Below, in pieces: positions 11,178-19,189 of a stretch of DNA of 38,497 nt (position 1 is the first letter of the stretch; each line of letters starts with the position of its first letter). The notes beneath the pieces were generated by a model. That model did not search any database. It was not told where the DNA came from and saw only the letters and a list, made by a program, of their open reading frames with translations. The translations under genes and the position numbers were made by a program. Location: contig CAKRDT010000019.1 of assembly GCA_934316545.1 (NCBI GenBank), forward strand, positions 1-38,497. The letters run 5' to 3'. This stretch comes from an uncultured Agathobacter sp. Lineage in GTDB: Bacteria; Bacillota; Clostridia; Lachnospirales; Lachnospiraceae.

Positions 11178-11900
11178 TCAGCCATCACATGCCTGTGATA
11201 CATAAGTCATGGTCAACATACAGAATACATATGTCTGAATTGCTCCGGAGAACAAGTCAAAGTACACATGCAGCGCTGCCGGCCATACGACAGCGATTCC
11301 TCCGAGAAGACCATATACCAGCGCCATAATTACCGTTCCTGAGAGCACGTTTGCAAACAAACGCAGCGACAGGGAAATCGGAATTGCGATCTCGCTGATA
11401 ACGTTGATTGGCGCCCAGATCGGAAGCCACGGTGGTAAAGGCGAACATACACCTTCCCAAATTTGTTTTGCGCTTTGATGCTTAACTTTGCAGACCCGAA
11501 TCATAAAGAATGTGATCAGCGCTAACGCAAATGTTGTGCCGTAGTCGGCTGTTGGAGGACGAAGTCCCACAAGTCCGGAAATATTGCTCATCAGTATGAA
11601 GATAAAGATCGTACTGATATAATTCACGAACTTCGGTGCCCACTTGCCCATGGTGCTTGCCACCATGCCATCCAGCATTTCCACGATCAGCTCTATGACA
11701 TTCTGGAATGCATCCGGCTTATCCGTTGCATGCTTCATCTTGCGGTTCGCAGCGATCGCAAAGATCAGCATGAGTGCCATAACGATCAGAATACATGCGT
11801 GGCTGGTCGTAATCCAGACTTTCTGTCCGAATACTTCCACCTGAAAGATTCCATGAATCATAAAATCAATATCGGCTGACAATAAAATTCCTTGATTCAC
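11178..11900 (-). CDS. atpB: ATP synthase Fo subunit a
   Basis: The stator ion-channel subunit is 240 residues with five to six membrane helices. The essential arginine lies in ISLSLRLFANVLSG near residue 180, and the final helix carries YVFCMLTMTYV. It passes ions to and from the c ring. AAGGAGGTG precedes the ATG at 11900. Confidence 0.97.
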   Translation of the reverse strand: MNQGILLSADIDFMIHGIFQVEVFGQKVWITTSHACILIVMALMLIFAIAANRKMKHATDKPDAFQNVIELIVEMLDGMVASTMGKWAPKFVNYISTIFIFILMSNISGLVGLRPPTADYGTTFALALITFFMIRVCKVKHQSAKQIWEGVCSPLPPWLPIWAPINVISEIAIPISLSLRLFANVLSGTVIMALVYGLLGGIAVVWPAALHVYFDLFSGAIQTYVFCMLTMTYVSQACDG

Positions 11901-11934
11901 ATAGTCACCTCCTTATTTAATTTACTATTTGTAA

Positions 11935-12378
11935 CTACTTCGTGCCCTCATAGTCACTTAATATTCCGGCAGAAGATGCATCACTTCTTCCACTCCGCTT
12001 ATGCCGCACTTTTTCGATCAGTCCCTGAAGGTAAGCACTCACCTTAAGTCCCAGGACACCGACAAAAGCCATAAACAGATTTCCGAAATTAAAATAGCCC
12101 AATATAAAAAACAGAACTACCACAACAACATAACGCAAAATGGATTTTGCGATAATTCTGCGATTGGCATGTTCACTGTCGCCCATTGCCACTGCATCGA
12201 AGATCACCATCGCCAGATTGATAGCGAGCCCCACAGCGATCGCGACACCGTACCATAGTCCGATCGAATACTTCATCTTGTCTTCGACAAACCACACACC
12301 TGCCAGTTCAAGGACGAGTCCGTATAACAGGATCGTCACCACAAGTCCCGGCAAAGCTTCATTCATCCTTCTTAACAT
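11935..12378 (-). CDS. ATP synthase subunit I-like membrane protein
   Basis: This small protein of about 147 residues has four hydrophobic segments (near residues 10-30, 40-60, 80-100 and 103-120) and a charged C-terminal tail. Its position between atpZ and atpB and its four-helix layout match AtpI, a proposed c-ring assembly chaperone and ion-supply protein. The ATG at 12378 is chosen because AAGGA lies about 8 bases upstream; the ATG at 12387 abuts that site. It overlaps atpZ by 20 bases. Confidence 0.8.
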   Translation of the reverse strand: MLRRMNEALPGLVVTILLYGLVLELAGVWFVEDKMKYSIGLWYGVAIAVGLAINLAMVIFDAVAMGDSEHANRRIIAKSILRYVVVVVLFFILGYFNFGNLFMAFVGVLGLKVSAYLQGLIEKVRHKRSGRSDASSAGILSDYEGTK

Positions 12379-12610
12379 GTTTATCATCCTTGCTGTCTTT
12401 GTCGATCAGCTTCCTCGCCATCTTATAAATATTGTTAAACCCTGCCAGCGCACCGACAAAAAAGAATGGTATCATCATCCACGAAATCCCGGTTTTGTTT
12501 CCGATCCAGATGCCCACCATACAACATAAAAAAATGGGGACTACCATATTGATTCCGAACTGAAACACCAATACCAGTGCGTTCATGACCTGTCTGTTAT
12601 CTTTTTTCAT
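12359..12610 (-). CDS. AtpZ/AtpI family protein
   Basis: The first gene of the operon encodes 83 residues with two membrane helices (near 10-30 and 38-58), including VGIWIGNKTG and the basic exit region. This matches the AtpZ/AtpI family (PF09527), implicated in Mg2+ or Ca2+ supply and c-ring assembly. The ATG at 12610 follows AAAGGAG by 5 bases; the longer frame to 12673 would run through the structured leader and is rejected. Confidence 0.85.
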   Translation of the reverse strand: MKKDNRQVMNALVLVFQFGINMVVPIFLCCMVGIWIGNKTGISWMMIPFFFVGALAGFNNIYKMARKLIDKDSKDDKHVKKDE

Positions 12611-12774
12611 TGCGCTCCTTTTGTATTTTCGCAGTGCATCTATCGATGACCGGTTGCCAAAGCGATGCATCAAAGATGCACCGCATCAGTCGCCCTATCA
12701 AATCAGAATTGCCCAGCCCTCTTTGTGCAAGCACATCGGTCTGTTCCCTTCTGATTTGGCACTGCTCGTTGCCT
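12611..12774 (-). promoter_or_regulatory. Structured 5' leader of the atp operon
   Basis: The predicted mRNA leader of about 165 bases folds into at least two hairpins: AAATCAGAA pairing with TTCTGATTT (about 12694-12752) and GATGCGGTGCATC/GATGCATCGC (about 12660-12685). The latter resembles the palindromes in the atpB-atpE spacer. No T run follows either stem. No reading frame in the 12611-12924 gap is convincing. Confidence 0.55.
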
Positions 12775-12780
12775 ACGCCC

Positions 12781-12808
12781 ATTATAACATTTTTAGGAAG
12801 TTTGTCCA
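12781..12808 (-). promoter_or_regulatory. Promoter of the ATP synthase operon
   Basis: On the minus strand, -35 TGGACA (12803-12808) and a perfect -10 TATAAT (12781-12786) are 16 bp apart. No other promoter this close to consensus is seen between the comEB terminator and atpZ. Confidence 0.65.
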
Positions 12809-12849
12809 TAAAATTACGTTAATTCATTAACAATTTTGTCACTTATGGG

Positions 12850-12897
12850 AAAAAATACCACACGACAGACTCAATTTCATTATCCATCGTGTGGTAT
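12850..12897 (-). terminator. Terminator of the sua5-upp-comEB transcript
   Basis: An 11-bp perfect stem, ATACCACACGA with TCGTGTGGTAT, is followed on the minus strand by TTTTTT. It lies 28 bases past the comEB stop. Confidence 0.88.
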
Positions 12898-12924
12898 CAT
12901 TTTATACATTACCTATTCCATTCT

Positions 12925-13404
12925 TTAAAGTTCAAGCTGCACATCACGTTGCGTGTGCTCGTAGCGGCGCACGGTCAGTCCCGCTGCCTTCATCATTTTC
13001 TTTGACGCCATCACGGATGGTGTATCCGCATACTTGTCGCTGTCGTAGACAACCTCGCGGATGCCCGACTGAATGATCGCCTTGGCACATTCGTTACACG
13101 GAAAAAGCGTTACATAAATGCTTGCGCCCTCAAGACTTCCGCCGCGGTAATTCAAGATGGCGTTCAACTCACTGTGTGTCGTGTAGAAGTATTTGTTATC
13201 CTCCCCCTCACGCACCCACGGAAATTCATCATCCGAGCATCCGGTCGGAAATCCGTTGTAACCCATCGAAAGGATCTTGTGCTCGGAGCTTACGATACAG
13301 GCTCCCACCTGGGTATTCGGGTCCTTCGAGCGCATTGCGGAAAGCATTGCAATGCCCATGAAATATTCGTCCCAACTGATATAATCCTGTCTCTTTGTGC
13401 TCAT
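12925..13404 (-). CDS. Deoxycytidylate (dCMP) deaminase, ComEB family
   Basis: The enzyme deaminates dCMP to dUMP for thymidylate synthesis. In 159 residues it shows the zinc and catalytic motif THSELNAI (usual form HAE; here HSE) and the second zinc motif PCNEC. YNGFPTGC and WDEYFMGIA are typical of the family. The gene lies 34 bases after upp and is last in the transcript. In competence-bearing Bacilli the homologue is called ComEB. Confidence 0.93.
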   Translation of the reverse strand: MSTKRQDYISWDEYFMGIAMLSAMRSKDPNTQVGACIVSSEHKILSMGYNGFPTGCSDDEFPWVREGEDNKYFYTTHSELNAILNYRGGSLEGASIYVTLFPCNECAKAIIQSGIREVVYDSDKYADTPSVMASKKMMKAAGLTVRRYEHTQRDVQLEL

Positions 13405-13438
13405 CGTCTGTCACCTCTTTTGCCGAAAACCTGAAGCA

Positions 13439-14068
13439 TTATTTTGTACCGAAAATACGATCTCCTGCATCTCCGAGTCCCGGAACGATGTACTTCTTCT
13501 CGTTCAGCCTCTCATCGAGTGCACCGATAAAGAGATCAACATCCGGATGCGCTTCCTGCAGACGCTTAACGCCTTCCGGAGCTGCGATAATGCACATAAA
13601 ACGGATATTCTTAACGCCTTTTTCCTTGAGCATCTGAAGTGCTGCCACTGCAGATCCGCCGGTTGCCAGCATAGGATCAACTACGAATACCTCACGGTTT
13701 GCACAGTCAGCAGGAAGCTTGCAGTAATACTCAATCGGTTCAGCGGTCTCAGGATCACGGTATAAGCCGATGTGTCCAACCTTGGCTGCAGGAATCATCT
13801 CAAGCATTCCCTCTACCATTCCAAGTCCTGCACGCAGAATCGGAACCACAGCAAGTTTCTTTCCTTTTAATTCTTTCACGGTTGTCTTGCAGATCGGAGT
13901 CTCGATCTCAACGTCGGTAAGTTCAAGATCTCTTGTCGCCTCGTAGCACTCAAGCATCGCTACCTCACTTACCAATGTACGGAACTCCTTAGAACCTGTG
14001 TCGGTTCTTCTCATAATACCAATCTTGTGCTGAATCAGCGGGTGATCCATAACTACTACTTTTGCCAT
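13439..14068 (-). CDS. upp: Uracil phosphoribosyltransferase
   Basis: This pyrimidine salvage enzyme converts uracil and PRPP to UMP. Its 209 residues are the family length. It has the PRPP loop [12 protein letters not shown] and the C-terminal uracil-binding [14 protein letters not shown]. It lies two bases after the phosphatase-like gene in a sua5-LMWPTP-upp-comEB order that resembles the ywlC-ywlE-rpiB-upp arrangement of many Firmicutes. No rpiB is present between them here. Confidence 0.97.
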   Translation of the reverse strand: MAKVVVMDHPLIQHKIGIMRRTDTGSKEFRTLVSEVAMLECYEATRDLELTDVEIETPICKTTVKELKGKKLAVVPILRAGLGMVEGMLEMIPAAKVGHIGLYRDPETAEPIEYYCKLPADCANREVFVVDPMLATGGSAVAALQMLKEKGVKNIRFMCIIAAPEGVKRLQEAHPDVDLFIGALDERLNEKKYIVPGLGDAGDRIFGTK

Positions 14069-14070
14069 AA

Positions 14071-14532
14071 TTATTCTCCTTCGTCCTCGTTTATTTTTTT
14101 AACAAGTTTCTTAATTGATTTGCGTAATGTTTCATAGCATAATCCGTATGCCGGCAGCGCACCTCCGTATGGATCAAGTATTTCCAATTCATCGCCCACA
14201 TACTCGGTCAGTACGTGGATATTCTCAGGGATTGCATTCTCATATTGTTCCAAAATGCGTTCTCTCTGCACAGCCTCCATGGTGACAACCATCGCATCCT
14301 CCGTCAGATCTTCTTCTGTGAGCTGCTGCGATACAAAGCCCTCCATATTGATTCCGTTGCTGATCAGCACCGCCTCTGCCTTCTGGTTCATCGGCTCCGG
14401 AAACTGTACGACCAACCCCCGGGATAAAATCTCTAGCGGATGCTTTAACGCAAAGTCCCCAAAGATTCCCGCAGCCATTGCCTCGCGGCAGGTGCCTGTC
14501 TGGGCCACGAAAATTATTTTGTTATATTCCAT
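14071..14532 (-). CDS. Low-molecular-weight phosphotyrosine phosphatase-like protein, nucleophile missing
   Basis: This 153-residue protein has the fold length and context of YwlE-type LMW phosphatases. The P-loop reads [16 protein letters not shown] where canonical enzymes have V-C-x-G-N-x-C-R-S. The first Cys, the nucleophile, is Ala10, while the second Cys (15) and the Arg (16) remain. The general acid motif is kept as [11 protein letters not shown] near residue 118. It is therefore either a pseudophosphatase or uses different chemistry. The gene sits between sua5 and upp, where active YwlE homologues are usually found. Confidence 0.85.
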   Translation of the reverse strand: MEYNKIIFVAQTGTCREAMAAGIFGDFALKHPLEILSRGLVVQFPEPMNQKAEAVLISNGINMEGFVSQQLTEEDLTEDAMVVTMEAVQRERILEQYENAIPENIHVLTEYVGDELEILDPYGGALPAYGLCYETLRKSIKKLVKKINEDEGE

Positions 14533-14627
14533 AATCTGCCCTCTCTCTACCTTCTATATATAAGAACCCACTCATTTTATTCCCTCGAAACAGCTTCTTA
14601 TCTGATGCTTGCAAAAAGCATTTCTTT

Positions 14628-15680
14628 TTATACGTGGATCACCGTATGACCGGCCGCTTTCAGCAGACGGTTCATGATTGCCTGTCCGATACGCGGCGTC
14701 TGAAAGCATTCCGAATAGATTTCCCCCACATCCAGTTCGTCACATTTCCGCAGGATCTTGTACAGATGCTGCGCGATGGCATCCTCGTCCGAACGCCTGC
14801 CCATGCTCAGGATGATCTGCGCATCGTAGCGTTCCTTTGTCTCGTCCGTTGCGATCACCGCGACTTTCTTTCCTTCCGCACGCTTGGCGGCGGTCAGCTC
14901 ATTGATCTTAGCAATGACAGCATCCTGTGCCCCATCCACAATGATCATCTCTGCCTTCGGCGCGTAATGCTTGTACTTCATGCCCGGCGCCTTTGGCTTT
15001 CTCGTGTCGTCCGCTGCAATAATGCCCGGATCGATCACGACTTCTTCCTGTAATACTTCCGACAACATCTCCGGTGTAATATAACCCGGCCGAAGGATCA
15101 TCGGTTTCTCTTCCGTCAAATCGATGATCGTCGATTCGATTCCGATTCCTACCGGACCCCCATCCAGTATCATCGCGATCTTACCCGACAGATCTTCTGC
15201 GACATGTCCCGCCTCCGTCGGGCTCGGCCGTCCGGATGTGTTTGCACTCGGTGCCGCGATCAGGCACCCGCTCCGCCGGATCAGTTCCAGCGCTACCGGA
15301 TGATTCGGCATACGCACCGCAACTGTCTGCATACCTCCGGTCGTCGCCTCCGGTACGGCATCGCTTTTCCATACGATCATGGTCAATGGTCCCGGCCAGA
15401 AAGCATCCGCCAATTTCTTTGCCTGTTCCGGCACTTCCCTTGCCACGCGCTTCATATCGTCAAATTCTGCAATATGCACGATCAACGGATTATCGGACGG
15501 GCGTCCCTTTGCCGCATAAATTTTTCTTGATGCGTCGGGATCAAGCGCATCGCCTCCCAGTCCATAAACAGTCTCGGTCGGAAATGCCACCAGCTCGCCT
15601 TCTGCGATCAGTTTTCCCGCCTGTTCCATCACATCCGCGTCTATATTCCCGGGATCAACTTTTTCAATGATTGTATCCAT
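14628..15680 (-). CDS. L-threonylcarbamoyladenylate synthase (Sua5/YwlC)
   Basis: The enzyme makes threonylcarbamoyl-AMP from threonine, bicarbonate and ATP for t6A37 tRNA modification. At 350 residues it is the long Sua5 form: an N-terminal YrdC domain with FPTETVYGLG, KGRPSDNPLIVHI and PGPLTMI, then a C-terminal Sua5 domain from about residue 215. The ATG at 15680 is the first codon after a near-perfect promoter at 15749-15778. It heads the sua5-LMWPTP-upp-comEB unit. Confidence 0.96.
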   Translation of the reverse strand: MDTIIEKVDPGNIDADVMEQAGKLIAEGELVAFPTETVYGLGGDALDPDASRKIYAAKGRPSDNPLIVHIAEFDDMKRVAREVPEQAKKLADAFWPGPLTMIVWKSDAVPEATTGGMQTVAVRMPNHPVALELIRRSGCLIAAPSANTSGRPSPTEAGHVAEDLSGKIAMILDGGPVGIGIESTIIDLTEEKPMILRPGYITPEMLSEVLQEEVVIDPGIIAADDTRKPKAPGMKYKHYAPKAEMIIVDGAQDAVIAKINELTAAKRAEGKKVAVIATDETKERYDAQIILSMGRRSDEDAIAQHLYKILRKCDELDVGEIYSECFQTPRIGQAIMNRLLKAAGHTVIHV

Positions 15681-15748
15681 TCTCTCACACTTTTCATCCC
15701 CTTATGCGGGGTTGCTTTGCATCATAAAATTACAATATATTTCTCCTC

Positions 15749-15778
15749 ATTATATGATAGATCAGGCGTCATTGTCAA
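15749..15778 (-). promoter_or_regulatory. Consensus promoter of the sua5 transcript
   Basis: Both hexamers are perfect on the minus strand: TTGACA (15773-15778) and TATAAT (15749-15754), with an 18-bp spacer. It is back-to-back with the plus-strand promoter at 15826. Confidence 0.85.
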
Positions 15779-15825
15779 ATGCTAAAGAAGTGCGAGGAAT
15801 GTCAGAAAAACACGATGAAAAATGT

Positions 15826-15854
15826 TTGAATCCGGGGGCTCGTCCCCTTATAAT
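15826..15854 (+). promoter_or_regulatory. Promoter of the giant hairpin and MerR gene
   Basis: TTGAAT (15826-15831) and a perfect TATAAT (15849-15854) are 17 bp apart. The spacer contains GGGG-N6-CCCC, a dyad where a MerR-type protein could bind. The expected start near 15861 is four bases before the palindromic element at 15865. Confidence 0.75.
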
Positions 15855-15864
15855 AAATGTAGGG

Positions 15865-16411
15865 CATGACCTTCGAAAATTACATATTGAACACAAAATC
15901 CGCGCGTCATTTCTTCTGCGCCATATACTTTTTCTTGCTAGTTATCCAGAATTACGAATTTGTCGCGCTATCCGTTTCCCTTTTTCTATGATTTATGTCC
16001 GCCAAAGTTTGGACAATTCCGCTGACGGTTGTTCGCCGAGACAAAGACTGCGTCCGAGTGATTTCGTGTCTGCCTTAATGGACGTTCGAAGGAAACGTGC
16101 CGCCGCAGGACACCTGTTTGAAGCACACAGCGTAGCAACTTTTCAATGCACATGAAGCGAGTTTGGACGCGGCGGCTCATAGCGACTTCCTGAGGACGTC
16201 CATTTAGGCAGGCTAGAAATCGCGAGCGCATCTTTGTCCGGCGGACACCATCGCGGAATGGTTCAAACGTTGTCGTACACAAAAATAAAGGGAAACGAAT
16301 ACCGCTGACAAATTCAGCAATTCTGTCTAAAACCGCAAGGAAAAGTATATGTGCAGAAAGAAATATGTCGCGAATTTAATATAAAATATTATGTAATTTT
16401 CGAAGGTCATG
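15865..16411 (+). ncRNA. Giant imperfect palindrome, candidate long hairpin RNA
   Basis: The ends are a perfect 21-bp inverted repeat (15865-15885 with 16391-16411). Pairing continues inward with gaps: ATATACTTTT-type blocks (15924 region with 16340 region), CAGAATT...GAATTTGTC and CGTTTCCCTTT (15947-15982 with 16287-16325), AATGGACGT (16078-16086 with 16196-16204) and GCCGCCGC (16099-16106) with GCGGCGGC (16168-16175) around a 61-base loop. No gene is credible inside it; frames present are mirror shadows. With the promoter above, transcription would begin at the palindrome and produce a hairpin of about 550 bases before the MerR ribosome site at 16427. Alternatives are a non-autonomous mobile element or both. 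Confidence 0.75.
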
Positions 16412-16438
16412 GAAAAATAGTATAAAGGAGGACGATTC

Positions 16439-17131
16439 GTGGAAAAAGTACGTTACATGATTTCGGACGCCGCCGCAATGGCCGGCGTGGAATCGCATGT
16501 GTTACGTTACTGGGAAGAAGAACTCGATCTGACGATCCCGCGCAACGAGATGGGTCATCGATACTATACACGAGAAAACATACAGGAGTTTCAGAAGATA
16601 AAACAATTGAAGGAGCAGGGGTATCAGTTAAAGGCGATCCGATTCATCTTGCATAACGGATCGATGGACAAGCCGGAGAAGATGAATGCGACGATGCCGC
16701 CGAAAGCGGAGACTGAAAAGCCTGTCGCAAGCGCGGCAAGTATGCAGGTTGCTTCCATCCCAAACAGCGGACAGATGCCTCAAGCCGCTACGACTTCACA
16801 AGCTACGTCTTCACAAGTTCCGCCCGCCGATCCGCTCTCCGCAGAGGAGCGCATGGCACAGTTCCGCGAATTGATGAGTGATATTGTCGGTCGTGCGATC
16901 GCACAGAACAACGAGGAGCTGAGTTTAAACATCGGGCAGGAAGTCCGCGAGACAGTACTCAAAGAAATGAACTATCTGTTCCGCGAGCAGGAAGAAGCAC
17001 AGGAGGAACGCTACAAGAAACTGGATGCCGCGATCCGTGGTAATCTCCGCAAGAAACGTTCGCTTTTTGCAAAGAAGGACAAGCCTGTAAAGGCAGCCAA
17101 AGACAAGACGGATGTTGTTCCGAATACATAA
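16439..17131 (+). CDS. MerR-type DNA-binding protein with coiled-coil tail (DUF3967-like)
   Basis: The 230-residue protein starts at a GTG (16439) with AAGGAGG 7 bases upstream. Residues 1-70 form a MerR winged helix (YMISDAAAMAGVESHVLRYWEEE and GHRYYTREN). A low-complexity Pro/Ala/Thr/Gln linker follows (about 83-140), then a long charged helix and a C-terminal REQEEAQEERYKKLDAAIR segment like DUF3967. The tail is lysine-rich. The combination recalls RacA-like or plasmid-associated MerR proteins rather than metal or drug sensors, as there is no effector domain. It could bind its own promoter spacer dyad or the flanking palindrome, but that is inference. Confidence 0.85.
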   Translation: MEKVRYMISDAAAMAGVESHVLRYWEEELDLTIPRNEMGHRYYTRENIQEFQKIKQLKEQGYQLKAIRFILHNGSMDKPEKMNATMPPKAETEKPVASAASMQVASIPNSGQMPQAATTSQATSSQVPPADPLSAEERMAQFRELMSDIVGRAIAQNNEELSLNIGQEVRETVLKEMNYLFREQEEAQEERYKKLDAAIRGNLRKKRSLFAKKDKPVKAAKDKTDVVPNT

Positions 17132-17134
17132 CAG

Positions 17135-17181
17135 AAAATGCAGAGGTGATCGTAACGCATGAATATTCACCTCTGCATTTT
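17135..17181. terminator. Bidirectional terminator between the MerR and anti-sigma genes
   Basis: A stem TGCAGAGGTGA / TCACCTCTGCA (17139-17149 and 17167-17177) is flanked by AAAA and TTTT, so it can end the plus-strand MerR transcript and the minus-strand sigma/anti-sigma transcript. Confidence 0.85.
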
Positions 17182-17196
17182 CGTTTTATATTTTTC

Positions 17197-18588
17197 TTAT
17201 TGGTATACAATAATCTGACCGATATCGTAGCCGTCTTTTGCATTTCCATCCACGCCGATCCTGTAACTGTTGCCCAGATACAGTAAAACGCAGACCTCGT
17301 TGATCGACTCAGAGGTGTGCCCATTCTGATCGGTCACCTTTAGCCGAACGATTGCCCGTGAACCATTCTTGATATCGCCGTCAAAATCTTCCGGAAGCAA
17401 TTGGAATACGACATTCTCTCCCATGGCAAAGGTTCTGTTGCCCGGAGCCGTCGTTGACTGTTTCGCCATATGTCCGTTGCACTCCACTTCAAATTCGATT
17501 TTGGCTATCCCCTCCGTCTGACAATAAATCGGAAATTGATACACATTGTCGTCCACTTTTTCAACAAGTGCGTCATCCACCTTCACCTCCGACTCCACGG
17601 AAGCACCGCCCAGCACGACATTGGAAAGTCCCGTCTTTGCGACCAGCTTTTCGAGAAGATTGATGTCTTTGCCGACTTCCTTGATGTCGGCTCCGGCATA
17701 TTCCGAAGCCTCATCGCTTGTAACGGAAAGCTGCACCGTTTCACCATCCAGATTGTACTCGTAGATCACTTCTTTCAGGTTGCCGATCTCCGCCAGACAC
17801 ATATACGCATAGACTCTTAAGCGTTCCTCAAATACGCTCTGGCGGCTTGTGGAAAATTGATTCTCAAAAATCATCTTCCACGCATACGGCTCCTTGGATG
17901 TCTGCAGCTCGTTTTTGAAATTGCCGGTGTAAGCGGTCATATTCAGTGCGCGGATGACATCTCCGTTGGCAGACATATCTCCGATATACGGATTGTAGGA
18001 TTCATACAGGGCAGATGTCAGCGGAGAGATCATCTCTCCGTCCGACCAGACGATCCGGTCACCGATTTTTATCTGTCGAATGCGCTCATCGGAACGGATC
18101 ACATATGTCGCACTTTTTGCTGCCGGATAGACAAAACTTTTCGGCACACAGCGCACCTTGATCTCCACAATGCCGTCTGCATCGTCAAACTCGATCTTCT
18201 GGATGCCCTGATCGGATGTGGCGCTGATCGCTACCGCAACCTGTGGTCCATAGACATCAAGGTTGTAGGACAGGTATTCCGTATTAACGTACTGTCCACT
18301 GAAAATATACGTTCCGCAGAAGATTGCGATCACGCAGGCACAAAGCACCGCGATTCCGATCACAAGATTTCTTTTCTGCTTTTGCTTTGTTTTCTTTAAG
18401 AAGTCAATCTCTTTTGCCTCCGGTTCCGGCAATTCGATCTCCGGCGCCCGCATCTCCTGCAATGCCTTTTCGCATGCGCAGCATTCTTTTATATGTTCTT
18501 CGATTTCTTTGTTTGTCACATCGTTTGTGAGTTCATCGATATAAGACGGCAACAGATCCCGAATCATTTCACATGGAATTCTACTCAT
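17197..18588 (-). CDS. Zinc-finger anti-sigma factor with large extracytoplasmic domain
   Basis: The product (463 residues from the ATG at 18588, GGAGG 9 bases upstream) should hold the adjacent ECF sigma factor at the membrane. The N-terminal zf-HC2 motif is PCEMIRDLLPSYIDE...HIKECCACE, giving a H-x3-C-x2-C zinc site near residues 35-41. One membrane helix follows (about 76-98). The remaining 360 residues lie outside and lack recognised repeats; a DUF4179/DUF4825-like mixed-beta region is possible. It overlaps the sigma gene by 8 bases, which supports the pairing. The in-frame TTG at 18597 is too close to the ribosome site. Confidence 0.88.
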   Translation of the reverse strand: MSRIPCEMIRDLLPSYIDELTNDVTNKEIEEHIKECCACEKALQEMRAPEIELPEPEAKEIDFLKKTKQKQKRNLVIGIAVLCACVIAIFCGTYIFSGQYVNTEYLSYNLDVYGPQVAVAISATSDQGIQKIEFDDADGIVEIKVRCVPKSFVYPAAKSATYVIRSDERIRQIKIGDRIVWSDGEMISPLTSALYESYNPYIGDMSANGDVIRALNMTAYTGNFKNELQTSKEPYAWKMIFENQFSTSRQSVFEERLRVYAYMCLAEIGNLKEVIYEYNLDGETVQLSVTSDEASEYAGADIKEVGKDINLLEKLVAKTGLSNVVLGGASVESEVKVDDALVEKVDDNVYQFPIYCQTEGIAKIEFEVECNGHMAKQSTTAPGNRTFAMGENVVFQLLPEDFDGDIKNGSRAIVRLKVTDQNGHTSESINEVCVLLYLGNSYRIGVDGNAKDGYDIGQIIVYQ

Positions 18589-19063
18589 TCTTCTCAACCT
18601 CCTTCTTCAACCGCTCCTTGGCTCTATAGTAACTGACACGTGCCCAGTTCTCCGTCTTTCCCATAATCTCACCGATTTCTTTAAAGGATAGACCTCCGAA
18701 AATCCTCAGATACAGGATTTCCCGATAAGGCTCCGGGCATGAATGCAGCTTTCTCATCAGTTCCACTCGATTCTCCGTATCCAGAAACTCTGTTTCGGCA
18801 CTCGCGCCCGACAGTCCCGGCTGCGCATCAACATCTTCCTCCGCGGGATGCTTCCGGTAATATGCCAGCAGCCGATTTTTTGCGATTGCACAAAGCCACG
18901 TCGAGATCTTGCAGCTCCCGTCGTATCTTCCGATGCTTTTTATGGCCTGGTAAAATGTCTCCTGCGTCAATTCTTCCGCAAGATCTTCGCTGCGCGTCTT
19001 CGACAGCAGATAGCGGTACACCATCTGCGCATACTTCTGATAGATTTCATCCATCGACTGCAT
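18581..19063 (-). CDS. ECF-type RNA polymerase sigma factor
   Basis: A 160-residue sigma-70 factor of the extracytoplasmic-function type has region 2 (YRYLLSKTRSEDLAEELTQETFYQAIKSI, split by normal reading; ISTWLCAIAKN at about 53-63) and region 4.2 (LRIFGGLSFKEIGEIMGKTENWARVSYYRAK). No region 3 is present. AGGAGG lies 7 bases before the ATG at 19063. It is co-transcribed with its anti-sigma factor. Target promoters cannot be read from this window. Confidence 0.95.
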   Translation of the reverse strand: MQSMDEIYQKYAQMVYRYLLSKTRSEDLAEELTQETFYQAIKSIGRYDGSCKISTWLCAIAKNRLLAYYRKHPAEEDVDAQPGLSGASAETEFLDTENRVELMRKLHSCPEPYREILYLRIFGGLSFKEIGEIMGKTENWARVSYYRAKERLKKEVEKNE

Positions 19064-19136
19064 TCCTTCGCCTCCTTCCCTTTCGTTGTTCTATCCATTT
19101 ATGCTTATTATTCTCGATTCGTTACACTTTTTCAAC

Positions 19137-19169
19137 AAAAAAATAGAGCCCCGAAAATTCGAGGCTCTA
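19137..19169 (-). terminator. Terminator after the APC permease gene
   Basis: TAGAGCC and GGCTCTA (19144-19150 and 19163-19169) enclose a CGAA/TTCG inner stem. On the minus strand a TTTTTTT run follows. It ends the permease-PII-AraC transcript 21 bases past the stop. Confidence 0.85.
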
Positions 19170-19189
19170 AAAGTAAAGGGTATGCAATT

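Noticed and set aside
15986..16282. Frames inside the giant palindrome on both strands (also 15667-16155)
   Set aside because: They are mirror images produced by the inverted repeat, lack ribosome sites and are low in sense-codon character.
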